Below are positions 21,361 through 33,295 of a stretch of DNA of 64,000 nucleotides, piece by piece. Positions within the stretch are counted from its first letter, which is position 1, and each line of letters begins with the position of its first letter. The translations under genes and the position numbers were made by a program. Under the pieces are notes generated by a model that was not told where the DNA came from, did not search any database, and saw only the letters and a list, made by a program, of their open reading frames with translations. This DNA is from Pomphorhynchus laevis (taxonomy: Eukaryota; Acanthocephala; Palaeacanthocephala; Echinorhynchida; Pomphorhynchidae): contig WNNJ02003230.1 of the NCBI GenBank assembly GCA_012934845.2, forward strand, positions 1 through 64,000. Direction: 5' to 3'.

Positions 21361-22435
21361 AGGGAGTTCGCAGTTCTCTGGAGGAAATTCTTAACCTCAG
21401 GCTCTCTGACATAGCCTAGCGTCAAGCCTCGCTACCTGTTAAGATGAGTGGACTGGGTGTTTTGCGTGCGGAAGAGTTATCTATACCGGCCTTTGTTCAT
21501 CTGTTTCGCTCACGAAGGACTTAACTGCGCTATTAATCCCAGAGCATTTAGCAAATCACTCAGACACTAGTGACATTAACTACCGAACGGCGTCAGAGAG
21601 TTGGACCACTAAATTCGACCTGACTGTTTCAACGGATACAACCTTGCAAAAACGTTGGACAGCCCCATTGTTTGATAAGGAATTCCGTCACCTGGCAGCT
21701 TCATGCGCCTTTCCCAAAGATCAAGCCCGCTTGCTAGCCGCGTCTACCGGATGGTCTGGCGCATTCCTTAATGCCCTACCGATAGCTTCGATGGGCACAA
21801 TACTAGACGACAGTTCAATCTGTCTTGCATCAGCCCTCCGCCTCGGTATTCTCAACTCGGTGTCATTTAAGTGTGAGTACGGCGTCCTATCAGACCCCTC
21901 TGATATTCACGGTCTAGACTGCCCCAGAGTGGTTTATCAACAAAATCGGCACAGTGTTGTAAACACACTTATTCGTAGCGCCCTTGCTACAGCCGGTGTC
22001 CCGTCCCGCCTTGAACCAATCGGGCTCTGCAGAAACGACGGAAAGAGACCGGACGGTGCTTCACTAGTCCCATGGGAAAGGGGACGTCTGCTAGTATGGG
22101 ACTTCACGTGTCCCAACATTCTTGCTGCCAGTCATTTGCCTAGTGCGGTCTCTGGGGGCGGAGAGGTTGCTAGATTGACAGAGGATCGAAAGAAGGCCAA
22201 ATATACATATATTGACGAATCGCAATATAAATTTGTGCCGTTGGCGATCGACACAATTGGTGCTGCCGGGCCGATAACTTCGAATTTTTTGACAAAACTG
22301 GGCAATATGTTGGTGGTGGCAACAGATGATCGAAGAGCTGCCAATTTCCTCTTGCAGCGTTTAAGCTGTGCAGTGCAGCGGGGAAATGCAGCGTGCCTGT
22401 TAATGGTCGCTCGAGACGGAAACCTTCCAACTTAA
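21361..22435 (+). mobile_element. 5'-truncated family B RT/RLE copy
   Basis: Starts abruptly in the RT thumb-side region (LEEILNLRLSDIA, RQASLPVKMSGLGV in one frame) and runs to the natural C-terminus. 5' truncation is the usual outcome of target-primed reverse transcription. It has far fewer lesions than the other family B copies in the window and is probably the youngest. Confidence 0.75.
21644..22435 (+). pseudogene. Family B RLE domain, best preserved
   Basis: An open stretch of 263 residues covering the C-terminal third. Order: KRWTAPLFDKEF; LAASTGWSGAFLNALPI; SICLASALRLGI; a partly decayed Cys/His knuckle (one expected Cys lost, IHGLDC kept); LIRSALATAGVPSRLEPIGL; catalytic KRPDG intact at 22043-22057; then RGRLLVWDFTC; then an end block with LQRLSCAVQRGNAACL. 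KRPDG and the WDxTC strand are the expected nuclease core of RLE-type retroelements. No promoter or start belongs to it, because the 5' half is absent. Confidence 0.7.
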
Positions 22436-24050
22436 CGATACTGAAATATCACAAGCTATACAATTTTTTCTGTAACATTAATATTACAAATAAGAAAACC
22501 ACTTTAAAAATATTTTTTAAAACCAAGTTATCTTATCTGCTGTTATGATGTTTGGCTACATTTGACCATTTGGGAAAAATTAAATTCATAAGATCAGCCA
22601 TGAATCCCCAGCTATAATTGCAATAATGAAACTGTAAACTAAAACACTTTTATGCAATATGTTAATATCAAAGAAACTTAATGAATCTCTAATATATTAT
22701 CTGTTGATTAATTTAAGTTAAGATGGAATTGAATTATTTTGAAATTTATTTTGTGAATTTGTTTCAAGCAACAATTGGAACAATAACAAATTATCGATAT
22801 AAATTCGTTTGCATTTATATTAATTTGAACTAATGTAATAATAATTCAGAAAAATATGTGAATGTTGAACTATATAATATTGCGTTACCTTATGGCTTAG
22901 AGTTTGCTTCAAATGTTAAGCTCTGTCATCTGTTGGATTACAGACTTACTAGGGCATTTTTCGTGACAACATTTTAAACAAAATGCTATCAAGCGTTGTA
23001 TAAACAGCTATCGAGTTTCAATGTTTTATTGACTTAATGATAAGAAAGCTATTTCAGATTAATTTTAACGTTTTTGGAGTATACCTTACACTTTCCAGAC
23101 TTCTTATTTTCTATTAGGAGCTAATGTGACAGTTATCTTTATTAACGGTCGAATTTACTCTTTTATTTGACTATTAATTGTAATATGAGTGGATGGGCAA
23201 TATTTCCTGCATATTGTTTCCCATCTTTTCTACGTGTTGTCATAATGCTACTCTTTTATATCATGCGACTATTTCTATCAGTTAGTTGCTAATCCAGTGA
23301 ACTAAGTTCTTAGCCCACCGGATTAATAATTAATTGGAAGAAACTTTTCGAATATATTTGCTGTATTTTTTGGTATGCTTTTGTAGCTGTCAGTCGTGAT
23401 TATCTATTATACCATTTATAAGATTTGAATTACAAAATAATAAATTATTAATCTATTAATTATTACTTAAGAGTTAATATTAATCAAGAAGCCGCCAGGT
23501 TAGTAAAACATCGTAATGGATTGAAACTTGTCGTGAGTTCGGTACTAACTCGTAAAAGTATTTCTTGCATGCAGGTATTCTACATGGTGGGTAAGATAGT
23601 CATATAACTTGGAACCTAGTCGGAAACATCATTGATGGCATCATTCACTGTTTAAATTTAGTCATGTGAAAAGTATTTTATTACAGTGATCATAATTTAA
23701 GTGAAAGCAATTCTCATATACTCATGCGTGCTATAATATTCAATTTTCAAATCAATAAATTGATAAAAATAAATTCACTAGTATATATTTCTGTGATTTA
23801 TCATTCTACAATCTGTAATTCAACAATTAAATAGCTGCAATTGATATTAGATAAATAAAAAATAATGTTGTGCGGGGATTGCCGAACTTATTAATTTCGG
23901 TATTTGACTAATTTCCGTTAGATCATCAAGAAATACAGTTTAATCACAAATAAATATCAAAAATCGCATTTGGAATAATAAAAAATTTGAATAAAATTTC
24001 ACAGAATATTAAAATAACTTAGCCACAGCTGAAAATCTTCAAATTTAAAC
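22436..24050. other. Intergenic DNA without supported gene
   Basis: AT-rich, unremarkable on both strands. A few slightly GC-richer phrases at 23180-23330 and 23490-23640 give no usable frame. Confidence 0.5.
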
Positions 24051-24054
24051 ACAA

Positions 24055-24420
24055 GTTAAATATTTAGATTGCGATCTGAATAAATTTGTTCGCTTATTGA
24101 ATAAAAATTATTAGAATTAAATACACATATATCATCAATGTATCGAAACATATATTTCATATATTTATATAGTTTAGATCTAGTTTTTAAACAGTTATGA
24201 ACAAATTCATATTATATAAAGCTTAAAAACAAGTCAGCTATAATTGGGCTACTATTATCACCCATTGGAACACATATTATTTGTCTAAATATATATGTCC
24301 CTACATTAAAATAATTTTGATTTATTAAAATATTTAAGGATTCTAATATTTCAATTTTATCCAATTTGAAGGTTTAATTTTTGTTAGATAGGCGTTATAG
24401 TTATTAATCATAGAGTTATT
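24055..24420 (-). mobile_element. Penelope-like RT fragment
   Basis: On the minus strand, SSPIIADLFLSFI is followed by YEFVHNCLKTRSKLYKYMKY, then FRYIDDICVFN and SEQIYSD. YIDD (24142-24131) is the RT active site in the form found in Penelope-like elements, and the PIIADLFL block is their preceding motif. Only part of the palm is present and there are stops. Close copies are at 62280-63370. Confidence 0.7.
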
Positions 24421-24959
24421 TTTATTATCGTTATAGTCATTATATTATATTATAATAATATAAATATAATAAATATAATATAATATTATATTTTTTAATA
24501 TTGAAAATATTAAAAGATAAGAAAATGATAAGAAATTTTTACTGTCAGAAGTTAATTGCGATTTACAACAGATTAACATAGTTTGATTTGGGAAAAGGAT
24601 TAGGATTAACGAAATAAATTTATACTATTTTTCAGAATAAAAAAATCTATTAGAAAGTCATGGCGATAAAAGGAATAAGAAAAATAGACCTCAACATATT
24701 AAAAAAGATAAATATATATGAACAATTAGAAATATTAAAACAACTTTTAAGAGATAATAAGCTAAAAGATCTTCATGTAGATATATGAAGTTTTTCTGAA
24801 GATATCATTTGTTCAATAAATCAAAGATTATATAAGGTATAAGTTGTTATCTCCATTATGACGAAAAATTTGTACAATTTTTAAATTCTACAAATTTGTA
24901 CAATTTTTATTAGACAATTTTTTTCACCAATACAAATTTTTTCTTGGTTAATTCAAAGA

Positions 24960-25050
24960 ATATATATAACCATGAAGATGACGCGCCAGAGCGCCGTCGA
25001 AATATTTGATTATAACCAAATAAATAACAATGTTTCCTCGCCTCCTATCA
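24960..25050 (+). repeat. Single-armed relative of the 9-kb fold-back repeat
   Basis: Shares GAAGATGACG, the following hairpin, CCGTCGAAATATT and the distal GTTTCCTCGCC with 9009-9085, with enough differences to be an independent old copy. It holds a hammerhead-like motif at 24972-25002: ATGAAGA (first base changed from C), extra T, GACG/CGTC outer pairs, CGC/GCG inner pairs, GAAA. The inner pairs differ from copy 1, yet pairing is kept. Confidence 0.75.
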
Positions 25051-25271
25051 ATGATTTTGATTGGAAACAAATATTCACAATAACTTGTCAGTAGAACAAA
25101 TCATATAGTCGGACACCTTTTTAAATGTTATGCTTTGTCCTTTTACCTTTCTTTCCTATTCAATTATTTAATCAAGATATGCTTCTGTGTTAAAGCAAAC
25201 TTCCATGAGATTAATGGAAATTCCGGACACGAGAAGATTTATTGTTAAAAAAGAGTCAAGTTTTCAGCGAT

Positions 25272-25299
25272 AGCGTCCTTATTTATCGATAAGGACGCT
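25272..25299. repeat. Perfect hairpin, 11-bp arms
   Basis: AGCGTCCTTAT arm, 6-base loop, perfect complement. Otherwise AT-rich surroundings. Confidence 0.8.
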
Positions 25300-25512
25300 T
25301 GATAAATACAAAAAACGGAAGAAACCAATTATGAAACTCTATTGATTTTGTAGAGTGCTAGTAGGGATAATCAAATTCCATTTAACCTTGTTACCATTCA
25401 TTTTGTTAGAATAACTCTCCAAAGATAATCTCAAACTGGAAGAATTTCATCTCACAGATGCAATCAATTTAAATTAAAAGCATTCATTCATTGCAAATGA
25501 CCACATGAAAAA

Positions 25513-25839
25513 CAGTGATCCGTCTAGCAAATCACACATCAGGTAGGTTTCTAACAGATCGTTGGAATGCGATCCCCTATTAAAAGTAATATATAGAAAT
25601 GTAGATCTAAACCACTGCATCAGCCAGTCTAGTGAATGTGACGTTGAATTGAGATATAGACGTCTTGAGTTCGAATCTGATCAGAACCAGTGTAGAACGT
25701 TAGCGAATAATAAGGGTCGAAACGAGAAATGTAGTTCTGGGTCAGCAGCTGATGAGTTCGAGGCTGATTAGTAGCGCCTGCTGTATCAAGGATATAAACA
25801 ATACTTGTAAGGATAATGTTAGGCTACAACTTGAAGAAT
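25513..25839 (+). repeat. tRNA-derived SINE, type 1 (copy B)
   Basis: Full-length partner of 13578-13910. The B box GAGTTCGAATCTG (25667-25679) is closer to the tRNA consensus than in copy A, while the A box is more decayed. Both ends correspond to those of copy A, which defines the unit at about 330 bp. Confidence 0.75.
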
Positions 25840-25989
25840 AACTCCGTGTGTATACTTTCTCTTATCAGGCGTTTAGATAGGCTGTTTTCATTTTCCAATA
25901 CCTTAGAAATGGAAAAATATGGACGTATTGCCAATATGGAAAAAAATTTTCCGAAATTCGCTGGAATATTCTGTTCCTAACAATTGTTG

Positions 25990-26500
25990 TTGATCATATG
26001 TTGAAAGTGATCATAAACCGCTTTAACGGCCATAATTTTGTAGTTATTAGTTATCCAATCGATAAATTTGTATATCAGTATTTTATCGTTGATTCCTTCC
26101 GTTTATTAGTATATTTCTTCCATAAATTAGTATATCCATCAGTGACCTATTCCGCAGGTATGAATACTTGTTTCTCACTCGTGACTGCTTTTAAATAATT
26201 GGTATTCATTATATTCTCTAGACAACGGCTAATTGCTTGTATAGCAAAATCTCTAGATTCCAACATTTCCGAAATTCTCATAAAGCGCTTTAACGGCCAT
26301 AATTTTGTAGTTAGTAAGTACATGCGTATTCCAATTGGCTGAATAATATGATAAATTAGGTTTCCTATATACGTCCATCATAATGTTATTACTTTTGTTC
26401 ATTATCAACACATCTAGAAATATCTCACCATAAGTATTTTTAAGTATCACACTGCATTGTGTGGTAGGATATCTGTTATTCAATAATTTCATAATTTATA
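25990..26500 (-). mobile_element. Penelope-like RT fragment, locally duplicated
   Basis: Minus-strand frame 26492-26253 contains GEIFLDVLIMNKSNNIMMDV then YRKPNLSYYSANWNTH and TNYKIMAVKALYENF. FLDVLI, then VYRKP, then K-x-x-x-VKAL is the pattern after the YxDD site in Penelope-type RTs. The KIMAVKA segment occurs again, in the same orientation, at about 26000-26050, so the fragment was duplicated or two copies lie side by side. Confidence 0.65.
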
Positions 26501-27713
26501 TGCCAGGACCAACTGATAATATGCAAAATGCATCATTCACAAATCTTATCTATTTAATTAAGTTTGGGATAAAAGTATATACTTCTGCCTTCCAATGCGT
26601 CATATAGATATGTCGGTATGATTCCCAATAAAGAGCGTATGACTACCCGTTACTATGTTCATACGGAAGTTCTTCGAATAAGTAAAAGTTTTAATTAGTA
26701 TATCATTTAAATAAATGGTGTACAAATGAAAACGTTACTCTATTCTATGAAAGCGGGGTCATTGGCAACGTCACTCGCTCTAAAGTTTAACTGATTACGG
26801 TTGTTGATAGGATAGGTGATCTAAAGGAATAGTTGCATTTACAAGAAACCACTACATATCTGTTAAAATATAGCCATTTACATTTATCGCTTAGCTTAAA
26901 TTTTTTGAAGAGAAAGGTCATATATATTGTTATCAAAAATGACTACGTCAAACTGAGTTCCCCTCACAGCGGAATTTTATATAACCTTGATTTTGCATTT
27001 GTTTATTTCTAAAGAATTCGACGCACATTAAGTTTTCTAGTAGATAGTGGCCAAGTAGATTTCGAGACAGTTTCTGATACAATAAAGTGTTCTCGTTTGT
27101 CTATAGAAATATGCGGACAGAACTATTTTCTAAACTCAAGCATGTTTGCAAATCACTTATTATAAAAAAAATATTAGTGGACTAAGATGATCTCCCAGTA
27201 AAACTCCGGCTTTCTCTCTAATTAAATCTAAAGAAGCAACTCCATCAAAAATTCGAAAAAATAAACAAATATATAAATAAATTAATGAATATATTATTAA
27301 TAAATTATTAATTAATTATTATTTAATTAATTGAAAAATAAATAAATTGGAAAAGTGGGTAGACCGTTTAGCAATAAGTATTGTTGCTATCACAATACGA
27401 GGATACAAGCAAAGTTTCTATGGATGCTTTATAGCATACCATTTTTCGTTCTTATAAGCGATTATTTAGGTAATTTACAAGAGTTAAGAATAATTCGATT
27501 TCAGTTGAGCATAGAGGGCATGTTATAATATACTATAATACATACTATAATATATTAATAAAATTATAATATGAAATCTACAAAATATTAATAGCAACTT
27601 AAACGTTGTCTAATTATCACAAATATGCTGCTATTTAATGCAGAACATAGATTGCAAAATAAATGAATTTCTCTGTCTGTTGGACAAACATATTATAAGT
27701 ATTTTTTAATTTC
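26501..27713. other. Intergenic DNA without supported gene
   Basis: AT-rich. No splice-flanked frame or repeat structure of note. Confidence 0.45.
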
Positions 27714-27740
27714 CTGATGATGGCAGTTGCCATTTAAATA
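27714..27740 (+). ncRNA. Hammerhead-like motif, degenerate copy
   Basis: CTGATGA (27714-27720) followed directly by the perfect stem TGGCA/TGCCA (27721-27732). Downstream, TTTAAATATTG stands where other copies have GAAATATTG. The 5' half is intact and the GAAA block is lost. Confidence 0.25.
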
Positions 27741-27759
27741 TTGAATAATTCATTTGGTC

Positions 27760-28130
27760 GTTGATTTGATTTTCCTTTGTTTCTATTAATTAAAATATTT
27801 AATATATCAAATATTAAATATTTAGCATTTATTTTTAATTTAATATATATATTATTATACATTATTTGTTAATAAATCTTTTTTGTAAGATGTTGATTTA
27901 TATAAGTATTTATTTATGATTAAAGTACATCACGTTTTTCAAATTTATGCATTAACTTATAACTATTATATTAATATTTAATAACTGATAATTATTATAA
28001 ATTAATATAATTCGGTAATTAATATTTAACATATTTAATATTTAACATTTATATTAAATATAATTAATTTTTTATTATACATAATTTGTTAGTAAATCTT
28101 TTTTGTATGATGTTGAAATTTGGATACTTA
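27760..28130 (+). repeat. Imperfect tandem duplication, about 230 bp
   Basis: Two related AT-rich blocks share TTTGTTAATAAATCTTTTTT and GATGTTGA (about 27860-27895 and 28088-28122), with diverged sequence between. Confidence 0.5.
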
Positions 28131-28344
28131 CCTTGTAATATGTGATGTATAACTTGAAGTATGTGATTCTGTTAGCCTTGTTGTATTTGATGTTGTTAAA
28201 AAGCGAAAAATTTCGTCGTATTTATACATTCTTCGGATGAATACTTTAAAGCAAATGATATGTGATGAACACTAGAATAAATAAATGTTTCATTTGGTTT
28301 TCTTGTTTTCACGAATATGCTGAGCAGAAATATGTATAATACAA

Positions 28345-29035
28345 AATTTGTCAACATTTATCGTTAATTATGGATGTTAAAAATCCTGTTTTACCAGCAA
28401 TGAATTATAAATGGCCATTTTATTATAAAGTGTAAATAAGCATCCTGCAGAATATTATCTGCTAGCAATATCTGTTAAGCATCTGTGCCAGTTTGAGTTT
28501 ATGGTAATCCCATAATTAAATTTTGCCAGAGGTCAACATTTTTAGGAACATATTAGAGTTGCTAGTATCGATTAAATATAATCTTTATATTAATTTTGAG
28601 AATTCCTAAATCTCAAATTAGAAAATGTCATGTTATAAAGTTATATAAATAATAACTTTTGTATTATAGTATGCATTTTGTTTTAGATTGTAGGTGTAAC
28701 ATGAATATGGTTTTTTCTAGACTCTGAATTCATCACATTAGAAATATAGTTATATTAAAAGTTCTATAACTTGAGTCTTCAATTTTTACAAATTTCTCCT
28801 GATATCTGTAAAAAAAATTATACATAAAATATGTTATAAATATTTTAAACTTTCTGAATATTTAAAAATATAAATATTTTATATTTTACAATATAAAAAT
28901 TAAAGAAATTTATTTTCTTGCTACTAATTGAAATAAATCAAAATTTTGACAATATTCATCGTTAATCATCAATATTAGAAGTCCGGTTTTATCAGTCAAC
29001 TTTCTGGCTGGTAAAACAGGATTGACAAATTACTC
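28345..29035 (+). repeat. Two copies of a short dispersed repeat
   Basis: TTATCGTTAATTATGGATGTT with CCTGTTTTACCAG (28357-28395) recurs in altered form at about 28957-28995. The second copy is followed by its own inverse (CTGGTAAAACAGGA, about 29007-29022), forming a hairpin with a short loop. Between the copies the DNA is AT-rich and gene-free. Confidence 0.5.
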
Positions 29036-29104
29036 CAGATTTTGATTCTCTGAAACAGTTTACAAAAATATACAAAGTCTATATATGCATTATCATATTT
29101 TACT

Positions 29105-29340
29105 TGTCTCGAGGTGGCCGAATGGTGGAAGCGTGTACATTGCAAACTCTATGTACGGGGTTCAAACCTCGATCATGCACCCTCTAGTGACATTTCTGAG
29201 AGCAGACGTCAAAGTCACAAGTTAGCGTTGTCGAAAGACGTATGGGCGCCCGATGAAGAATCGAGATCACTCTTCATTATTATTGTGTACTCGACAAAGC
29301 CGCAAATGGCTATTCAGTCTGTTCACTCTTGATATTAAAA
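29105..29340 (+). repeat. tRNA-derived SINE, type 2
   Basis: The head resembles a Ser/Leu-type tRNA gene: GTGGCCGAATGGTGGAAGCG as A box and GGGGTTCAAACCTCG as B box (29157-29171). The 3' flank does not pair with the 5' end to form an acceptor stem, so it is not a functional tRNA. A non-tRNA body follows (CGAAAGACG, TCTTCATTATTATT) and an A-rich tail ATAAACAAAAATAAAAAATA. A partial copy of the body (CGAAAGACGAAG, TTCTTCATTATA) lies at about 29468-29510. Confidence 0.75.
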
Positions 29341-30450
29341 AATAAACAAAAATAAAAAATAAAGTGCAGAATGTAATCAGCGGAATGGCTTGTTCATCAC
29401 TGATTGATGTCTCGAGCTGTTATGAATCCACTTCTTCACTTAAAGTTTGAAATGTGAATAGTCTATGTCGAAAGACGAAGTTCGTTCATTCTTCATTATA
29501 TTTTATTCAATGATAAATATTGTGTTTAAAATGTTTAACTAACTCTTTAAATAAAGAGCATCTGAATATGCACTAAATTTTTTAGTGCATATTAGTAACA
29601 AAGTAGCCATTTTAGATAACAATTTTGCTTAATATATAATTTAATTTTTGATTAAATTTTTTTTAATTTTTTAATATAAATTTTGCTTAATATAGAATTA
29701 TCAGTGTGGTATACGAATACCATATTGAAAACCATATTTCGATGTCAGTATCAATCGAAATATGGTGATTCTAGAAAATAAAAATTTTTCTTGGTTCCTT
29801 TAAAATTATTAACTGCCTAGCAATAAGCTTTAATGAATGTATACAATACAAATTTACGTTTTAAATTGAATTATACAAATTAAAAAAATCTGAGAGGATC
29901 ACTATGACCATGTAGTTGAATGATTTCAACAATTAAAGACATACTTCAGGAGACAAATTTATGATGGTCAAGTGAATGTGAAACGCTTTGAGTTAAGCGG
30001 TGTCCACAATAATTACAATGATAAGTCACTTACAAGATTCGAACAACACACGTTTTGAGTAAAAAAAGTAAAAACTATGATAGCTAGTGAAAATATTTTC
30101 CCTGAAAAAATTGTGCAATCATCGCTGTTCTATCACACTCACGATAGACAACGTTATTAATTAGTCAAGTGTCGATATAGCTTACGTCAATCACGAATTC
30201 AATATATATAACCGGAAGTAGCTTATATAATTGAATTTAATTTATACTTACAATATATATATCATTTAAAAATATACAGCAAATCCTATATGTTTGAATC
30301 CAAAGTTTTCAATTTTAGCCTTATACGTCATTGAAATATTTTTTAGCTCCATTCTCGAATGTTGTTTAATCCAATACTGTATGAACACCATGTTCAAAGA
30401 TGTGATCTTTTTTGTACAGTGTGTCATCATGCAATCGGCATGAACAGATT
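29341..30450. other. Intergenic DNA with one hairpin
   Basis: After the partial SINE body (to about 29520) no gene is supported. A hairpin with 13-base perfect arms lies at 29731-29766 (ACCATATTTCGAT arm). AT-rich otherwise. Confidence 0.45.
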
Positions 30451-30460
30451 ATTACAACTA

Positions 30461-30468
30461 TATAAAAG
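30461..30468 (+). promoter_or_regulatory. TATA box of candidate small gene
   Basis: TATAAAAG in ACTATATAAAAGGACC, a near-consensus core promoter element. A start site would be expected near 30490-30495, followed by an ~85-base leader to the ATG at 30579. Its position before a splice-compatible exon is the reason for calling it. Confidence 0.45.
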
Positions 30469-30578
30469 GACCATGGCTGCAAGTTGAGGTACATTTCTCG
30501 TGGTTCTTTTTATTTAAAGAGTCGTTATTTTCGCGTTATAATCAAATTTACTGTTTCAATATTGTTTTTTTAATAAAA

Positions 30579-30626
30579 ATGTCTAAATTGGATTCTAAGT
30601 TCAAGCCTATAAATTTGAATAATTTG
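30579..30626 (+). CDS. Exon 1 of candidate 31-residue peptide
   Basis: Sixteen codons, MSKLDSKFKPINLNNL, starting in the favourable context AAAAATGTC and ending at TTG/GTAATA (phase 0). The downstream acceptor at 31577 is strong and in phase. The peptide half is basic and polar. No family recognised; it could also be the spliced leader portion of a non-coding transcript. Confidence 0.35.
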
Positions 30627-31577
30627 GTAATAATTTTGATAATGATTAATTATAATTTAAATAAGTTTAGTAAATTGTTTGAGTTGAAAATAACATTTTA
30701 AACAATTTACATTCAAATAGTCATAATATTATTTAGTGCTAAATTTCCATTAACACATCCGCTGACATATTTCTTCATATGCATCTTATAATTTATTTTT
30801 ATATACTTCATTTATATTGTTAATATATAATAAATATATTTATTTATATTGATAAATGTACAGAGAATGCGCTGGCATAAGCCAGTGCTCTTAGCTAATG
30901 ATCCTTTTGGTGAAGAATGTACCTAGTTTGCTAGAAATTTTCTAGATCTAAGTACCTTTGACACACAATGTGTGTTAATCATTACACTGTGCAGAAATCA
31001 ATGCAAACCACAATGCTTCAAATTTAATTTACAATACGTGAGCTCTAACAAAAGCTAAACAATATGTGTACTCTAGCCGTTCAATACATTGACCATGTAT
31101 AATTTTAGCATTTCTGTAATATAATTAGTTTCAATAAGCTAATTTGATTTATATCTTTTGAGTAATAATTACGATAAATATAGCATTCATTAGTCTTAAA
31201 TAAAAAATAGTACTTTATAGTTTTCTAATATTTGTTAGTCAAACAAATTTATAAATTAAATTTAAAAAAAATTAAAAATAATTTTAATTTCTGTAATTTA
31301 GAGAAATATAAGCTTTGTTATGTGATAAAAAAATGGATTTGATCGTTCAAAATTAGTATGAAAAAGTTATTATAAAAAATAATAATCTAGCAAGTTTCGA
31401 GTTTATTATTAAACTAAAGTCGTTTTTTGGATTTACGTGAACAGCGTATTTTATTTTACTTTTCGCCTAAATTATTATCAGATTATTAATACTTATAGGT
31501 TTCTAATATATGATAGGTGAGTACATTGATAAATTAAATTTGTAATTTTAAATTTATTTATTTTTTTTTAATTTCAG

Positions 31578-31625
31578 ATTTTGGGATTCCCAGTTATTTT
31601 TGCGCCGTTAGGTGCCAGTCGATAA
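31578..31625 (+). CDS. Exon 2 of candidate 31-residue peptide
   Basis: Follows a long T-rich tract and TTTCAG. It reads ILGFPVIFAPLGASR and stops at 31623-31625. Joined to 30579-30626 the product is 31 residues: a basic N-half and a hydrophobic C-half, with no signal peptide cleavage pattern. The GC-richer stretch to about 31810 would be 3' untranslated region. The intron is 951 bp. Supported by promoter, start context, splice sites and a downstream AATAAA; not supported by homology. Confidence 0.33.
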   Translation: MLGFPVIFAPLGASR

Positions 31626-32021
31626 AGTATTTAGCTGGCATCTATTGCGAATTAGCATATTAGTGGAGCGACTCAGGCAACGTATGTTTGACATTCGTCG
31701 ATCAACAACTAAATAATTGGCAGGCTTGCATCAGCCGTAGGGATGGTCCTTTCATAGACTAACTCAGATACCCTCCGATGACTCCAACATCGAATTGAAC
31801 AATGAACGAACAGGCGGATGAGAATAATCTCATAGTCAATGAATATATAAATATATTTGTCTAATAATTTTAAGAAATAACTGGGTAGATAGAATATGTT
31901 AAATGTGTAGAATTCATTCGAAATGTAGATGTTTTGTAGCTAATTTGAGTAATTTTCAAAACATTAGTGGAATACGGCGAGAAAGTTAATTTTAATTTAT
32001 ATTTGAATTGATACCTGAAAC

Positions 32022-32027
32022 AATAAA
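32022..32027 (+). terminator. Possible polyadenylation signal
   Basis: AATAAA in GAAACAATAAATAG, about 400 bases after the candidate stop at 31625. A common hexamer in AT-rich DNA, so weak alone. Confidence 0.25.
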
Positions 32028-32344
32028 TAGCAGATTTTACTTAAAATTTTATTTGAACAAGAACGTAACCATGGATATGTCAGTTTAAAATATACAGACA
32101 GAGGTAAAACACGGTAAAATACCATTGCAGACCCAAACAATAAATGGAGATATTTACACATGAATCCAATATTATAGAATGAATAGTAATATAAAAATAA
32201 AAGGAATATCAATAAGAATAAAAACTAACTTGAAATATGCTTAAACTTCAATACAGCAATTAAATTAAAAAGAAATGAAATGTATATTTAAATTTGCTTT
32301 TGAAAAATAATTGTTATAAATTAAATTGCTACAAGAAAATATAG

Positions 32345-33060
32345 TCAGAAATTATATTCTTCTAAGGATCTGCCTACGATCGTCTCCCTGATGCATGTCC
32401 CATTACCCCTTCTGAATGGCTGCGCTGACCTCTGTAGCAGGAATCTCCCCGAGCGTAGGTCGCTGGCGCTCTCTGGATTTTCCTTCCAAGTGATATCAAG
32501 AATACTTCCGCATTTTTTCCAAGTAAGCACAGGGATTCGACAGCTATAGGTACAAAAATCGTGAACGCGGGATTCAGATCGCTGTACTTTATGCGCTTTC
32601 TCCGCTCGAAGTCCGATGTCAATGTACCTGCACCTAGTAATGAACGGGTCAAATAGGAGGATGCCAGTTTTTTCATACATGTGCAATCCCATGCATGAAG
32701 CCTCCCACGTTCCCAGAGCAGAAGGGTAGCGCCGGCTGGCCGTTTACTACCGGTACGTAGCATTCCAGTTGGCTTAGTGTACTCGGGTAACCTGCAACGG
32801 CGAGCAACGCTTTGATTATGGCATTCATCTATGCGTGCCGAAAATATCGTCTGGTCGACTTATAGCAGTCCAATCCATGCCTTCCAAAACAATCTACCGC
32901 TGCTCCGCAGTGACATCTATGCGCTGCACATATACGAGGTCCCAAACGTAGGCCAACTGCAATTCTCACGGTTTCATCGTCCAGCTTGTACCTGTAGAGG
33001 CGCATGAGACGGCCTCTATAAATGCACCCGTCGCATTTCCCTCAGCCGCGTGCAGACGTG
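32345..33060 (-). pseudogene. Family B RLE domain with Asp-to-Ala active-site change
   Basis: [18 protein letters not shown] and [16 protein letters not shown] give a complete Cys/His knuckle. The catalytic block that should read KRPDG is KRPAG (32745-32731), then RGRLHAWDCTC is kept. The change removes an acidic residue expected in the active site. Frameshifts occur on both sides of the block. Confidence 0.7.
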
Positions 33061-33295
33061 CAATTTCTGTTGATTCAGATGCGGAATCCAATAGCCGTCG
33101 TCTTATCTGTTGGTAAATAGATCTACTCCAAAAACCCTATCTATGTGCATCCTTCGGTGACCCCATGGTGATAAGCGAGGACCACATTAATTTACCGTCG
33201 GCAAAGTCGGGGTCACTACTAACTGGAATTGGACTGTCCGACAACAAACGCTCCGCAAACCCCTGCGTTTTTGACACTGATGACAGATAAGCTGG

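Noticed and set aside
29105-29190. Possible functional Ser/Leu tRNA gene
   Set aside because: A and B boxes are good, but the ends do not form an acceptor stem, the T-arm does not fold with a 7-base loop, and a SINE-type body with A-rich tail follows.
29114-29332. 72-residue frame
   Set aside because: Lies entirely within the type 2 SINE.
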